A stretch of DNA of 29,747 nucleotides. Source: Mesobacterium_A hydrothermale (lineage in GTDB: Bacteria; Pseudomonadota; Alphaproteobacteria; Rhodobacterales; Rhodobacteraceae). The position numbers were made by a program, and so were the translations under genes. Shown one piece after another: positions 22,414-29,007 of the stretch. The stretch is from positions 1-29,747 of the forward strand of contig NZ_JAYLLH010000036.1 in the NCBI RefSeq assembly GCF_035818635.1. The letters are read 5' to 3'. Every line of letters begins with the position of its first letter. Position 1 is the stretch's first letter. The notes below the pieces were generated by a model. That model saw only the letters and a program-made list of their open reading frames with translations, made no database searches and had not been told where the DNA came from.

Positions 22414-23216
22414 CGCTCTCCTCCACGAAACTGGCGCAACTGGCGCAGGCCCGTCGCGCGCAACAGCCCAGCCGCGTCGTCGGGAACGGTGCCGGGTGCA
22501 AAGATCAGACCGCGTGCCGCTCCGGTATGGGCGCGCAACCAGCCGAGCGCGCCGAGATCACGGGCAAGCTGCGGTGTCGGGTCCGCCTTTGGTCCGCGCC
22601 GATCGGTGCAACGCAGGGCACTTTGCGTGGCGAGGGCTGCGAATTCCTCAAGCCCGCACGCTAGGCTCCACTGCGCGACAAGATCCGAGATGTCGCCGAA
22701 ATTCGTATCCTGCGGATCGGTGAAGCTCGGCCCCCCCCAGAACCCGCCAAGGATCTCGTATCGTGGCAGCGGCGATAAATGCTCCAACGGCCGCCCGATT
22801 CGTGACGCCCAAAGCATGCGCTCGGGAGCCGGAAAGGGCAGCGGATCGGCGGCCCCCTCACTCTCAATGCAGGCGGCGACCAACGCCTCGGGCGATCCCT
22901 GCCAGCCTGCAAGCCGCGCCAGTCCGACAAGCCGCGCAGTCGACACGCCCGTGCCAAGACCGAGAAGCGTTTGCGCGCGCATCCTCACGACACCCCGCAG
23001 ATCGAGCCCCAGCGACCGCAGGAACCGGCGCACCTCCACCGGCCTCAGCCCGACGCCGTGAAGGCGCAGGCCCCGGCGCTGTGGGACGTGCCAAAGACGG
23101 ACGTGATCCGCGACGGGCAGCGTGATCAGCGCCACCGGGCCTCGCGCTCCGATCCGTCCCTGTATCCATTCCCCGAAATGCCCCGGCACGGAGATATGCG
23201 TCACGCGGCCGGTCAT
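22410..23216 (-). CDS. bluE: Probable L-threonine kinase (GHMP family, BluE/PduX-like)
   Basis: The 268-residue product begins MTGRVTHISVPGHFGEWIQG, the start typical of PduX-like kinases. It has a GHMP phosphate-binding loop LLGLGTGVSTARLVGLARL (around 84-96) and ends with LIFAPGTVPDDAAGLL. PduX/BluE proteins phosphorylate L-threonine to threonine-3-phosphate, the substrate of the CobC decarboxylase encoded two genes downstream. The loop reads GLGTGVSTA instead of the more usual G(I/M)GSSTA, so it is a slightly divergent member. The ATG at 23216 is chosen because it overlaps the phosphatase stop as ATGA. The function is inferred from family and operon context. Confidence 0.8.
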   Translation of the reverse strand: MTGRVTHISVPGHFGEWIQGRIGARGPVALITLPVADHVRLWHVPQRRGLRLHGVGLRPVEVRRFLRSLGLDLRGVVRMRAQTLLGLGTGVSTARLVGLARLAGWQGSPEALVAACIESEGAADPLPFPAPERMLWASRIGRPLEHLSPLPRYEILGGFWGGPSFTDPQDTNFGDISDLVAQWSLACGLEEFAALATQSALRCTDRRGPKADPTPQLARDLGALGWLRAHTGAARGLIFAPGTVPDDAAGLLRATGLRQLRQFRGGER

Positions 23217-23791
23217 CCGATCCCGCCCGCGTTGACGCACCCGATCGACCAGGCCTCATCGGCGAAAGCGGTGATCCGCGTGACCGAGAGCGGATCGACG
23301 CGGAAGGAGAGCGCCGGAGCCTCTTGGCCGAGGGCCAGGGCCAGGGCCGCGCGCACAACGCCCGCATGGGTCATGACGGCGACCTGCCCCCCTTGCCACG
23401 CGATCTCCTGCAGGGCGGGTGCCACCCGGGCACAAAGATCGGCAAAGCTCTCGCCCCCCGGCGGCCTGTGGCGCGCCAGATCCGCGCCGGACATCGCGCC
23501 AAGATCGGGCAATTGGCCAAAGGGGATGCCCTCCCAATCCCCGAAATCCTGCTCCCACAGGCGGGCGTCGGTCGCGAAGGCAAGATCGGGCCACAGAGCG
23601 CGCGCGGAATGGACGCAGCGCAGAGCCGGGCTCGCGACGACTCGCACCGTGCCAAGCCTGTCGCGCAGCGCCCTGAGCGCACCCTGATCTGGCAGAAGCG
23701 CCCCCACATCCCGCCGTCCGGCCAAGGCGCCGCCATGATCGGCCGGCGCGTGGCGCAGCAAGATCAGCTCTGTCGGCGCCCTCTCCGGCAT
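23213..23791 (-). CDS. Histidine phosphatase, probable alpha-ribazole phosphatase
   Basis: The 192-residue product has the branch-1 histidine phosphatase signature LILLRHAPADHGG (Arg 13, His 14), the DFGDWEGIPFGQLPD segment, PPGGESFADLCARV, and the second catalytic His in VAVMTHAGVVRAALALALG. In this setting the likely substrate is alpha-ribazole-5'-phosphate or adenosylcobalamin-5'-phosphate, the role of Salmonella CobC. Between bluE and cobP it may be the gene called bluF in Rhodobacter, but I am not certain of that equivalence. The ATG at 23791 is preceded by AAAGGAG; longer starts lie in the divergent promoter region. It is the first gene of its operon. Confidence 0.85.
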   Translation of the reverse strand: MPERAPTELILLRHAPADHGGALAGRRDVGALLPDQGALRALRDRLGTVRVVASPALRCVHSARALWPDLAFATDARLWEQDFGDWEGIPFGQLPDLGAMSGADLARHRPPGGESFADLCARVAPALQEIAWQGGQVAVMTHAGVVRAALALALGQEAPALSFRVDPLSVTRITAFADEAWSIGCVNAGGIG

Positions 23792-23872
23792 GGCGGTTTT
23801 TCTCCTTTCGCAACCGCGCCTTTTCTGCTTTATCTGCACGCCGGTAACAAGAGACAACAGCGCGAACCAGCC
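23792..23872. promoter_or_regulatory. 81-bp divergent promoter region between phosphatase gene and cobP
   Basis: Both flanking genes start here and read outward, so promoters for the leftward phosphatase-bluE-cobD-cobC-bluB operon and the rightward cobP-cobU-cobV operon should lie in or near this interval. On the + strand TTTCGC ... TTATCT at roughly 17-bp spacing is a weak sigma-70-like candidate. No B12 box is present on either strand. Confidence 0.35.
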
Positions 23873-24376
23873 ATGGCACGCATTCATCTGATCACGGGCG
23901 GCGCGCGATCCGGCAAAAGCGCCCTGGCCGAAGCGGTCACGCTAAACCTTGGAAATCACGCGCATTATATTGCCACCGCTCAGGCGTTCGACGATGAGAT
24001 GAAGGCCCGAATTTCCACCCATCGCGCCCGTCGCACAGGGGTCTGGACCACACATGAGGCCCCCTTCGATCTGGCCGGAACACTGCAAGCGACCGACGAC
24101 GCGCCGCGCCTGGTGGACTGCCTGACGCTCTGGCTGAGCAACCTCATTCTGGCCGATCGCGACTGGGAAGCCGAGACGCGGGACCTGCTCGCGCTGCTGC
24201 CCGCTCTCGTGCATCCAGTGGTGTTCGTGAGCAACGAGGTGGGCATGGGCATCGTGCCGGAAAACGGGCTCGCGCGGGCTTTTCGCGACGCGGCGGGGCT
24301 TTTGAATCAACGGATCGCAGCAGCAGCCGACGAGGTGACGCTGGCGGTCGCAGGCCTGCCACTAAAGGTGAAATGA
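23873..24376 (+). CDS. cobP: Adenosylcobinamide kinase/adenosylcobinamide-phosphate guanylyltransferase CobP (Salmonella-type name CobU)
   Basis: CobP phosphorylates adenosylcobinamide and then transfers GMP to give adenosylcobinamide-GDP. The 167-residue product starts MARIHLITGGARSGKSALAE (P-loop at 9-16) and has YIATAQAFDDEMKARISTHR, where His 50 is the expected guanylylated residue. VDCLTLWLSNLI, VVFVSNEVGMGIVPENGLAR, FRDAAGLLNQRIAAAADEV and AGLPLKVK complete the family pattern. The ribosome-binding site before the ATG is weak (AAGAGA at some distance). It heads the rightward cobP-cobU-cobV operon. Confidence 0.95.
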   Translation: MARIHLITGGARSGKSALAEAVTLNLGNHAHYIATAQAFDDEMKARISTHRARRTGVWTTHEAPFDLAGTLQATDDAPRLVDCLTLWLSNLILADRDWEAETRDLLALLPALVHPVVFVSNEVGMGIVPENGLARAFRDAAGLLNQRIAAAADEVTLAVAGLPLKVK

Positions 24377-24379
24377 CAT

Positions 24380-25384
24380 ATGGAAATTCTCTCCCTCTCC
24401 GAGATCGCATCGCTGGCCGAGCACCTGCCCGCCTTCGACACCGAGGCGGCTGACGCCGCGCGCGCTCGTCAGGACAGCCTGACCAAGCCACCCGGGTCTC
24501 TGGGACGGCTAGAGGAGCTTGCGATCTTCATGGCGGGCTGGCGTGGCACGGCGCGACCGAACGTTGCCAAGGCACAGGCGGTGATCTTCGCCGGCAATCA
24601 CGGCATCTGCGCGCAGGGCGTGAACCCCTATCCGCAGGAAGTCACCGCGCAAATGGTGATGAATTTCGAGCATGGCGGGGCCTCGATCAACCAGCTTTGT
24701 CGCGCGAACGGGGCCGATCTGTCGGTCGTCGCGCTCGATCTCGATCGCCCGACCGCAGATTTCACCCAAGGCCCCGCGATGAGCGAGGCCGAAACGCTTG
24801 ATGCGATCAATCGCGGCATCGCGGCCGTCGATCCCGAGGCCGAAGTCCTGATCCTCGGTGAGATGGGAATCGGCAACTCGACGATCGCGGCGGCGCTGGC
24901 CTCGGCGCTGTTCGGCGCAACGCCCGCAGACTGGGTCGGCCCCGGAACCGGCTCGAACGCCGAGGGAATCCAGCGCAAGATCGCCGCGATCGAGGCCGGG
25001 CTGAAGCGCCATGGCGGCGCCTCCGCGATGGCAACGCTCGCAGCACTTGGCGGGCGTGAACAGGCCGCGATTTGCGGTGCAGTCCTCGCCGCGCGCGCCC
25101 ATCGGATCCCTGTCATCCTTGACGGCTTCATCTGCACCGCCGCGGCGGCCACCCTTTACGCGGCCAATCCGCGCCTGCTCGATCATTGCCTTGTCGGGCA
25201 TGTCTCGCCCGAGCCGGGCCACCGTCGCCTGCTTGACGCGATGGGCAAGAAGGCCATGCTCGAATTCGACATGCGGCTGGGCGAAGGCTCGGGGGCAGCG
25301 CTTGCACTGGGCATCCTTCGTTCGGCCCTCGAATGCCATAACGGGATGGCGACCTTTGGCGAGGCCGGGGTCAGTGAGGCATGA
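24380..25384 (+). CDS. cobU: Nicotinate-nucleotide:dimethylbenzimidazole phosphoribosyltransferase CobU (Salmonella-type name CobT)
   Basis: The enzyme makes alpha-ribazole-5'-phosphate from nicotinate mononucleotide and dimethylbenzimidazole. The 334-residue sequence shows TKPPGSLGRLEELAIFMAGW, IFAGNHGICAQGVNPYPQEV, LGEMGIGNSTIAAALASALF, WVGPGTGSNAEG, ALGGREQAAICGAVLAARAH and FDMRLGEGSGAALALGILRS. Glu 302 in the last block is the expected catalytic base. The start is 3 bp after cobP and the stop overlaps cobV as ATGA. The substrate is supplied by BluB, encoded about 4 kb to the left. Confidence 0.95.
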   Translation: MEILSLSEIASLAEHLPAFDTEAADAARARQDSLTKPPGSLGRLEELAIFMAGWRGTARPNVAKAQAVIFAGNHGICAQGVNPYPQEVTAQMVMNFEHGGASINQLCRANGADLSVVALDLDRPTADFTQGPAMSEAETLDAINRGIAAVDPEAEVLILGEMGIGNSTIAAALASALFGATPADWVGPGTGSNAEGIQRKIAAIEAGLKRHGGASAMATLAALGGREQAAICGAVLAARAHRIPVILDGFICTAAAATLYAANPRLLDHCLVGHVSPEPGHRRLLDAMGKKAMLEFDMRLGEGSGAALALGILRSALECHNGMATFGEAGVSEA

Positions 25385-26148
25385 TCGCGCGCCGCGTGAC
25401 GGAGGCGCATCTCGCGCTCGTGCTGCTCACGCGGCTTCCGCTGCCGCGCCTGCGTGACCCGGTGCCGAGTATCGGCGCAGCGGCCTGGGCGTTTCCGCTG
25501 GCCGGTCTTGCGGTTGCCCTGATCGCCGCCGCGATCTTCTGGCTCGGCCTTGCGCTGAACCTGCCGCTGCCGCTCGTCGCGGGGTCTTGTCTCGCCGCAC
25601 AGGTGCTCACCACCGGCGCGCTGCACGAAGACGGGCTGGCTGATTTCGCGGACGGGCTCTGGGGTGGCACCACACCCGAGCGACGCCTCGAGATCATGCG
25701 CGGCAGCCGGATCGGCAGCTACGGCACGATTGCACTCATTCTGGGCTTTGGGCTGCGCTGGCAGGCCCTTGCAGCCCTCGCCGCCCATCCCGCGATCATG
25801 TGCCTGGCTCTGGTAGCGACCGCGATGTCGAGCCGCGCCGGCGCCTCGATCCTCCTCGCAGAGCTCCCGGCCGCACGATCAGACGGGCTTGGACACAGTG
25901 CGCGCGACGCAGGAAAGGGAGCGGCGATTACTGCCGCCTTACTGGCCATGCTGCCATTCCTCGGTCTCGCCGTCTGGGCGGGTCCATTGGTCCTGCCCGC
26001 GATGTCCATCGGGACTGGCGCTGTTCTCTGGCTGGTGTCCAGACTCGCCAAAACGCGGCTTGGAGGTCAGACGGGTGACGTTCTCGGCGCGACTCAGCAA
26101 CTCATTGAAATTGTAGGGCTTACAACCATCACCGCACTTGTCTTCTAA
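25381..26148 (+). CDS. cobV: Adenosylcobinamide-GDP ribazoletransferase CobV (Salmonella-type name CobS)
   Basis: CobV is the integral membrane cobalamin synthase that joins adenosylcobinamide-GDP and alpha-ribazole (or its phosphate). The 255-residue product has LVLLTRLPLPRL near the start, the conserved TTGALHEDGLADFADGLWGG and RRLEIMRGSRIGSYGTIAL (CDP-alcohol-transferase-like metal site), several long hydrophobic helices, and LGGQTGDVLGATQQLIEIVG at the end. Length is normal. The ATG overlaps the cobU stop (ATGA). No clear intrinsic terminator follows, and IS3-like sequence begins within 20 bp of its stop, so the cob region ends abruptly here. Confidence 0.95.
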   Translation: MIARRVTEAHLALVLLTRLPLPRLRDPVPSIGAAAWAFPLAGLAVALIAAAIFWLGLALNLPLPLVAGSCLAAQVLTTGALHEDGLADFADGLWGGTTPERRLEIMRGSRIGSYGTIALILGFGLRWQALAALAAHPAIMCLALVATAMSSRAGASILLAELPAARSDGLGHSARDAGKGAAITAALLAMLPFLGLAVWAGPLVLPAMSIGTGAVLWLVSRLAKTRLGGQTGDVLGATQQLIEIVGLTTITALVF

Positions 26149-26165
26149 CTCCGCTCCAGATTTTT

Positions 26166-26398
26166 TGAGCACCTCCCCGAAAATCGGACAGTGACGGAAG
26201 CTACGATCTGACGTCTGCTGGTCTCCCAGAACGAGGAGATCAGAACATGTCGAAGCGCAGGAACCATGATGCGGGCTTCAAGGCTAGCGTGGCGCTGGAA
26301 GCCGTGAAGGGCGAGCGCGCCGTGTCGGAGACCGCTCGCAGGCGAAAGCCGGCGTTGGCCGATGGATTACCTTCTACAATCACCAGCGGCCCCACGCC
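26166..26398 (+). mobile_element. Internally deleted IS3-family element
   Basis: The left end TGAGCACCTCCCCGAAAATC looks like an IS3-family terminus. An ATG at 26247 with GAGGAGAT upstream begins MSKRRNHDAGFKASVALEAV, KGERAVSETA, the N-terminus of OrfA (helix-turn-helix). After about 30 codons the similarity jumps, in another frame, to AGVGRWITFYNHQRPHA at about 26345-26398, the C-terminal end of OrfB, the DDE transposase. Roughly 1 kb of the element, including the catalytic core, is therefore missing. The OrfB similarity also stops at the last Ala, so the right end is lost as well. The fragment cannot transpose. Confidence 0.75.
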
Positions 26399-26477
26399 GT
26401 GACCTGCCACTGAACTTTCATCCAGCCGGAACCGGAGCCCTTTGGGTTGTTACGCCGATTGGCGCAGGTGGAGCAAC

Positions 26478-26500
26478 GTAAGCATCCGGCGTAGGCCGCG
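26478..26500. repeat. Possible IS66-family terminal inverted repeat
   Basis: GTAAGCATCCGGCG at 26478 resembles the GTAAGC-starting ends of IS66-family elements. It lies downstream of the leftward tnpC fragment at 26732-27070, where the right end of such an element would be. No matching left end is visible, so this is a partial element. Confidence 0.4.
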
Positions 26501-26506
26501 GCGCGG

Positions 26507-26725
26507 TCAACGCGCGTGGTCACGGTCCATTTCGATGAGCTCTTGCAGGTTTTCGATCCCGAACGGAGTGAAGGCGATGACGCTGTCGTCGCTAGGGCCG
26601 TAGACCCAGATCACGCCATCTTCGGTTTCCATGTCGCTAGCGAGATCGAAGATCCGGTCGACAGTTTCGCCCAGTTCGGCTGCAACGCGGTCGATGGTCT
26701 TGACGAAATACACCTTGTTGAGCAT
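26507..26725 (-). CDS. Conserved small protein of unknown function beside IS66 transposase
   Basis: The 72-residue acidic product MLNKVYFVKTIDRVAAELGE... RIFDLASDME... GVIWVYGPSDDSVIAFTPFG... LQELIEMDRDHAR has a well-organised alternation of helix and strand. I recall similar small proteins next to IS66 genes in Rhodobacteraceae, but no function. It begins 6 bp after the tnpC fragment stop and ends just inside the possible IS66 right end, so it looks like a passenger in the 3' region of the insertion sequence. No motif that I can name is present. Confidence 0.6.
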   Translation of the reverse strand: MLNKVYFVKTIDRVAAELGETVDRIFDLASDMETEDGVIWVYGPSDDSVIAFTPFGIENLQELIEMDRDHAR

Positions 26726-26731
26726 GCATGA

Positions 26732-27070
26732 TCATGCCGCCTCAGCGAGGGGCCGGGACTTCCAGTTCCAAGGCAGAAGTTCATGGATGCGCGAGACGGG
26801 CATGTCGGACAACCGGGCGAGAACATCGGCGAGCCAGGTCTGCGAGTCGATGTCGTTCATTCTTGCAGTGACGATGAGGGTATACATGGCGGCGGCCCGC
26901 TGCCCGCCACGCTCGGAACCCGCGAAGAGCCATGACTTTCTGCCCAGAGCCACGCCGCGCAGGGCGCGTTCGGCCGCATTGTTTGTCAGGCAGATACGTC
27001 CGTCATCGAGGAATGCCGTGAAGGCCCGCCAACGACTATCTTTCTCGAACGTGTAGTTGATCGCCTTCAT
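26732..27070 (-). pseudogene. tnpC: IS66-family transposase (TnpC), C-terminal fragment
   Basis: The 112-residue frame KAINYTFEKDSRWRAFTAFL... RICLTNNAAERALRGVALGR... SWLFAGSERGGQRAAAMYTL... DSQTWLADVLARLSD... HELLPWNWKSRPLAEAA is the last quarter of IS66 TnpC. It carries the NNAAERALR motif with the last catalytic Glu and the C-terminal ELLPWNW. The rest of the transposase is absent. Similarity begins at once where the scpB gene stops (ATGA overlap at 27070-27067), so the junction is probably a deletion breakpoint. It differs clearly from the IS66 copy at 1318-2127 (NNAAERALRGVALGR versus NNPAERAMRPIGVGR), so the two are not copies of one element. Confidence 0.85.
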
Positions 27071-27723
27071 GAAGAACCGATCACACCCGCATCCTCCAAC
27101 AGTTCCCGATCGGGAAGATCGCGAAGGCTCTCCAACCCGAAGGCAACAAGAAACTGCTCCGTGGTGACGAAGGTATAGGGCGCACCGCGGCGTGGCGATC
27201 GTGGCCCAGTCCCGATCAAGTCGCGCGCATGCAGCCGCCCGATCAGATCACGGCTGATCTCCTTGCCGAAAATGTCCTTCAGCCCGTCGCGCGTGATCGG
27301 TTGATGGTAGGCGATAGCGGCCAGGACCGCGACGTCGAATTCACTCAGGTCCAGCAGTTGGTCCCCAACATCGGCCGCGGCGCGGATCGCAGGTGCATAG
27401 GTAACCCGCGTCCGGAACATCCAGCCACCGGCGACTTGTACAATCTCGAAGGCCCGTCCCTCCAGATCGGCGGCAAGGTCCTCGACCAGCAGGTCGACCG
27501 AGGCCCGTTGCCCCACCACGCACGCCAAGTCTTCGCGCGGCACCGGCGCGGCCGAGGCAAAGACGACCGCCTCGATCCGGCGCATCCATTCACGCCAGCG
27601 CAGCTCGGGTGGCAGGTCGAGCAACTCGCGATCCAGTTCGGGTTCAGAGCGATCCTTCGCAGACTTTGGTGGTCGCATGTCCGAACCGCGAAACCGGCTC
27701 CCACTTTCGCTGGACATGCTCAT
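27067..27723 (-). CDS. scpB: ScpB-family (segregation and condensation) protein, accessory type
   Basis: ScpB is the winged-helix partner of kleisin ScpA in bacterial SMC condensin. The 218-residue product shows the ScpB pattern: RRIEAVVFASAAPVPREDLA, DLAADLEGRAFEIVQVAGGW, MFRTRVTYAPAIRA, LSEFDVAVLAAIAYHQPITR, GKEISRDLIGRLHARDLIG, GAPYTFVTTEQFLVAFGLES and LRDLPDRELLEDAGVI. It has an N-terminal extension of about 45 residues. No scpA or smc lies nearby; the upstream neighbour is a DUF1403 gene 2 bp away, with GGAG near its end. I recall this pair from plasmids of rhizobia and relatives. It is likely a plasmid or island accessory copy rather than the housekeeping gene; its function here is unknown. 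Confidence 0.85.
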   Translation of the reverse strand: MSMSSESGSRFRGSDMRPPKSAKDRSEPELDRELLDLPPELRWREWMRRIEAVVFASAAPVPREDLACVVGQRASVDLLVEDLAADLEGRAFEIVQVAGGWMFRTRVTYAPAIRAAADVGDQLLDLSEFDVAVLAAIAYHQPITRDGLKDIFGKEISRDLIGRLHARDLIGTGPRSPRRGAPYTFVTTEQFLVAFGLESLRDLPDRELLEDAGVIGSS

Positions 27724-27725
27724 CG

Positions 27726-28610
27726 CTACACTCCGTAAAGCCGGAAAGTGTCCCTACCCGTCAGCTCGCGCACCGCGCCGAGGTCGACCAGCCGGTCGCA
27801 GAGCCGCCGTGCTGCGCGATCCGGCAAAGGCAAGGCCGACGGCGCCACAGCGTCCCAGGTCAGGAACATCTCGACAGCGTTCCCTGCCCCTTTGGCGCGA
27901 AGCATCGGGGCGACTGCCTTAAGATGCGCCGCCCGACGCGCGAGGTCCGCGGCCAGCCGAACGGCCTCAATCGCCGAATAGATGAGTGCGCGATGACAGG
28001 CCAGACGTAAGTCGCCGCCTTGCTTGCGCAGGTCGGCGCGTTTCAGACTCGCGGCCAGCAGCGGCACGAGATGATCCCAACCGAGTGTTTGGGCGAGGGC
28101 CGCCTCCGCCAGGATCAGCGCCGACACGTCTGCACGCGGCGCCTCCGTCAACACTGCTTCCAGCACCATTGCGGCACGGGTCACCGGCGCCCCTCTCCCC
28201 GCATCAAGCCACGTCGCGATCTGGCCCGGCTCGAAGGCTGGCAAGGCTCGAGCAAGCGACTTGATCGAAATCGACCGTTCTACTGCGCGCCGCCAGGCTA
28301 GGCAGGTTTCTCCGGCTGGTCCGGGAAGTTCGCCCGGGCGCAACAGATGCACTGTATCGCGCAACTCTCCTGCGCGCTCCGGGCCTCCAGAAAACGCGAC
28401 ACAAGCCTCCGCGCCAAGTAGAGCGAGCCGATCCCGCAACAAGGCTTGGGGCACCTCCGCACGTCGCAACACAAGATGCAGGTGGTTCAGCGCGGCGCCC
28501 GACAAAAACGCAACATCTTCAAGGGTTTCAGCGCGTGCAGAGGTGACCCAGGCGGGCATCCGGGGTAACGTGTCGAGGTCGCTGATGGGGTCCGGCCGGG
28601 CAAATGTCAT
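27726..28610 (-). CDS. DUF1403 family protein
   Basis: The 294-residue, mostly helical product contains LPRMPAWVTSARAETLEDVA, FLSGAALNHLHLVLRRAEVP, LLRDRLALLGAEACVAFSGG, CLAWRRAVERSISIKSLARA and a C-terminal PLPDRAARRLCDRLVDLGAV-RELTGRDTFRLYGV that could be a winged-helix-like tail. I recognise it as DUF1403; no biochemical function is known to me. It is followed 2 bp later by an accessory scpB, so the two are probably co-translated. Given that ScpB normally binds a kleisin, DUF1403 may take a structural role in the same complex, but this is only inference. The ATG at 28610 has no good ribosome-binding site. Confidence 0.8.
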   Translation of the reverse strand: MTFARPDPISDLDTLPRMPAWVTSARAETLEDVAFLSGAALNHLHLVLRRAEVPQALLRDRLALLGAEACVAFSGGPERAGELRDTVHLLRPGELPGPAGETCLAWRRAVERSISIKSLARALPAFEPGQIATWLDAGRGAPVTRAAMVLEAVLTEAPRADVSALILAEAALAQTLGWDHLVPLLAASLKRADLRKQGGDLRLACHRALIYSAIEAVRLAADLARRAAHLKAVAPMLRAKGAGNAVEMFLTWDAVAPSALPLPDRAARRLCDRLVDLGAVRELTGRDTFRLYGV

Positions 28611-29007
28611 GCCCAGAGCCTACACTTGCGCGGCGCTTTATTCCAGAAAATAGCGATCTAACCGCCCCGCCTTGCAGCATCTCACTATGTCCAATAATAT
28701 TGCATTATCGGACGTAAAAATGATATGCGCAGAAACATGGTCTTCAGCTAATGTTTCATCACTGGACTCGCCCGAAATCGGCCCTCTCGTCGAGCTCGTT
28801 CGTATTTCATTGGTGGACAAGGCTTTAGCTCAAACACTGGACTCCTGACGAAATGCCAAACCAGGTTGAAGCGGACCAAATTCGAGTCGAGGTTCGTGAG
28901 ACTGGCGGTGGTTCGGACGCTTCCTGGCATTTTGGCATGTTCTCTCGTCGACCTGCGCGAAACCATGTCCGGCCGAAGGCCTTCAGCTCAACGAGAGAGG
29001 TTCTACT
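28611..29007. other. Intergenic region with inverted repeats upstream of the recombinase gene
   Basis: No convincing gene fills these 397 bp. A + strand frame from ATG 28687 to TGA 28848 (53 codons, MSNNIALSDVKMICAETWSS) and an overlapping minus-strand 60-codon frame are both possible but unsupported. Inverted repeats are visible: ATGCCAAACCAGG (28853-28865) against CCTGGCATTTTGGCAT (28923-28938), which pair with a 3-base bulge; TCTCTCGT (28941-28948) against ACGAGAGA (28991-28998), a perfect 8-bp pair; and GGCC-GAA-GGCC near 28973. These could be recombinase-binding sites or operators for the integrase. The region is more AT-rich around 28680-28760 than the cob genes, as promoters for DUF1403 would require. 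Confidence 0.4.

Noticed and set aside
26149..26165. Terminator for cobV in the short T-run after its stop
   Set aside because: A run of six T is present at 26161-26166 but no stem of useful length precedes it.
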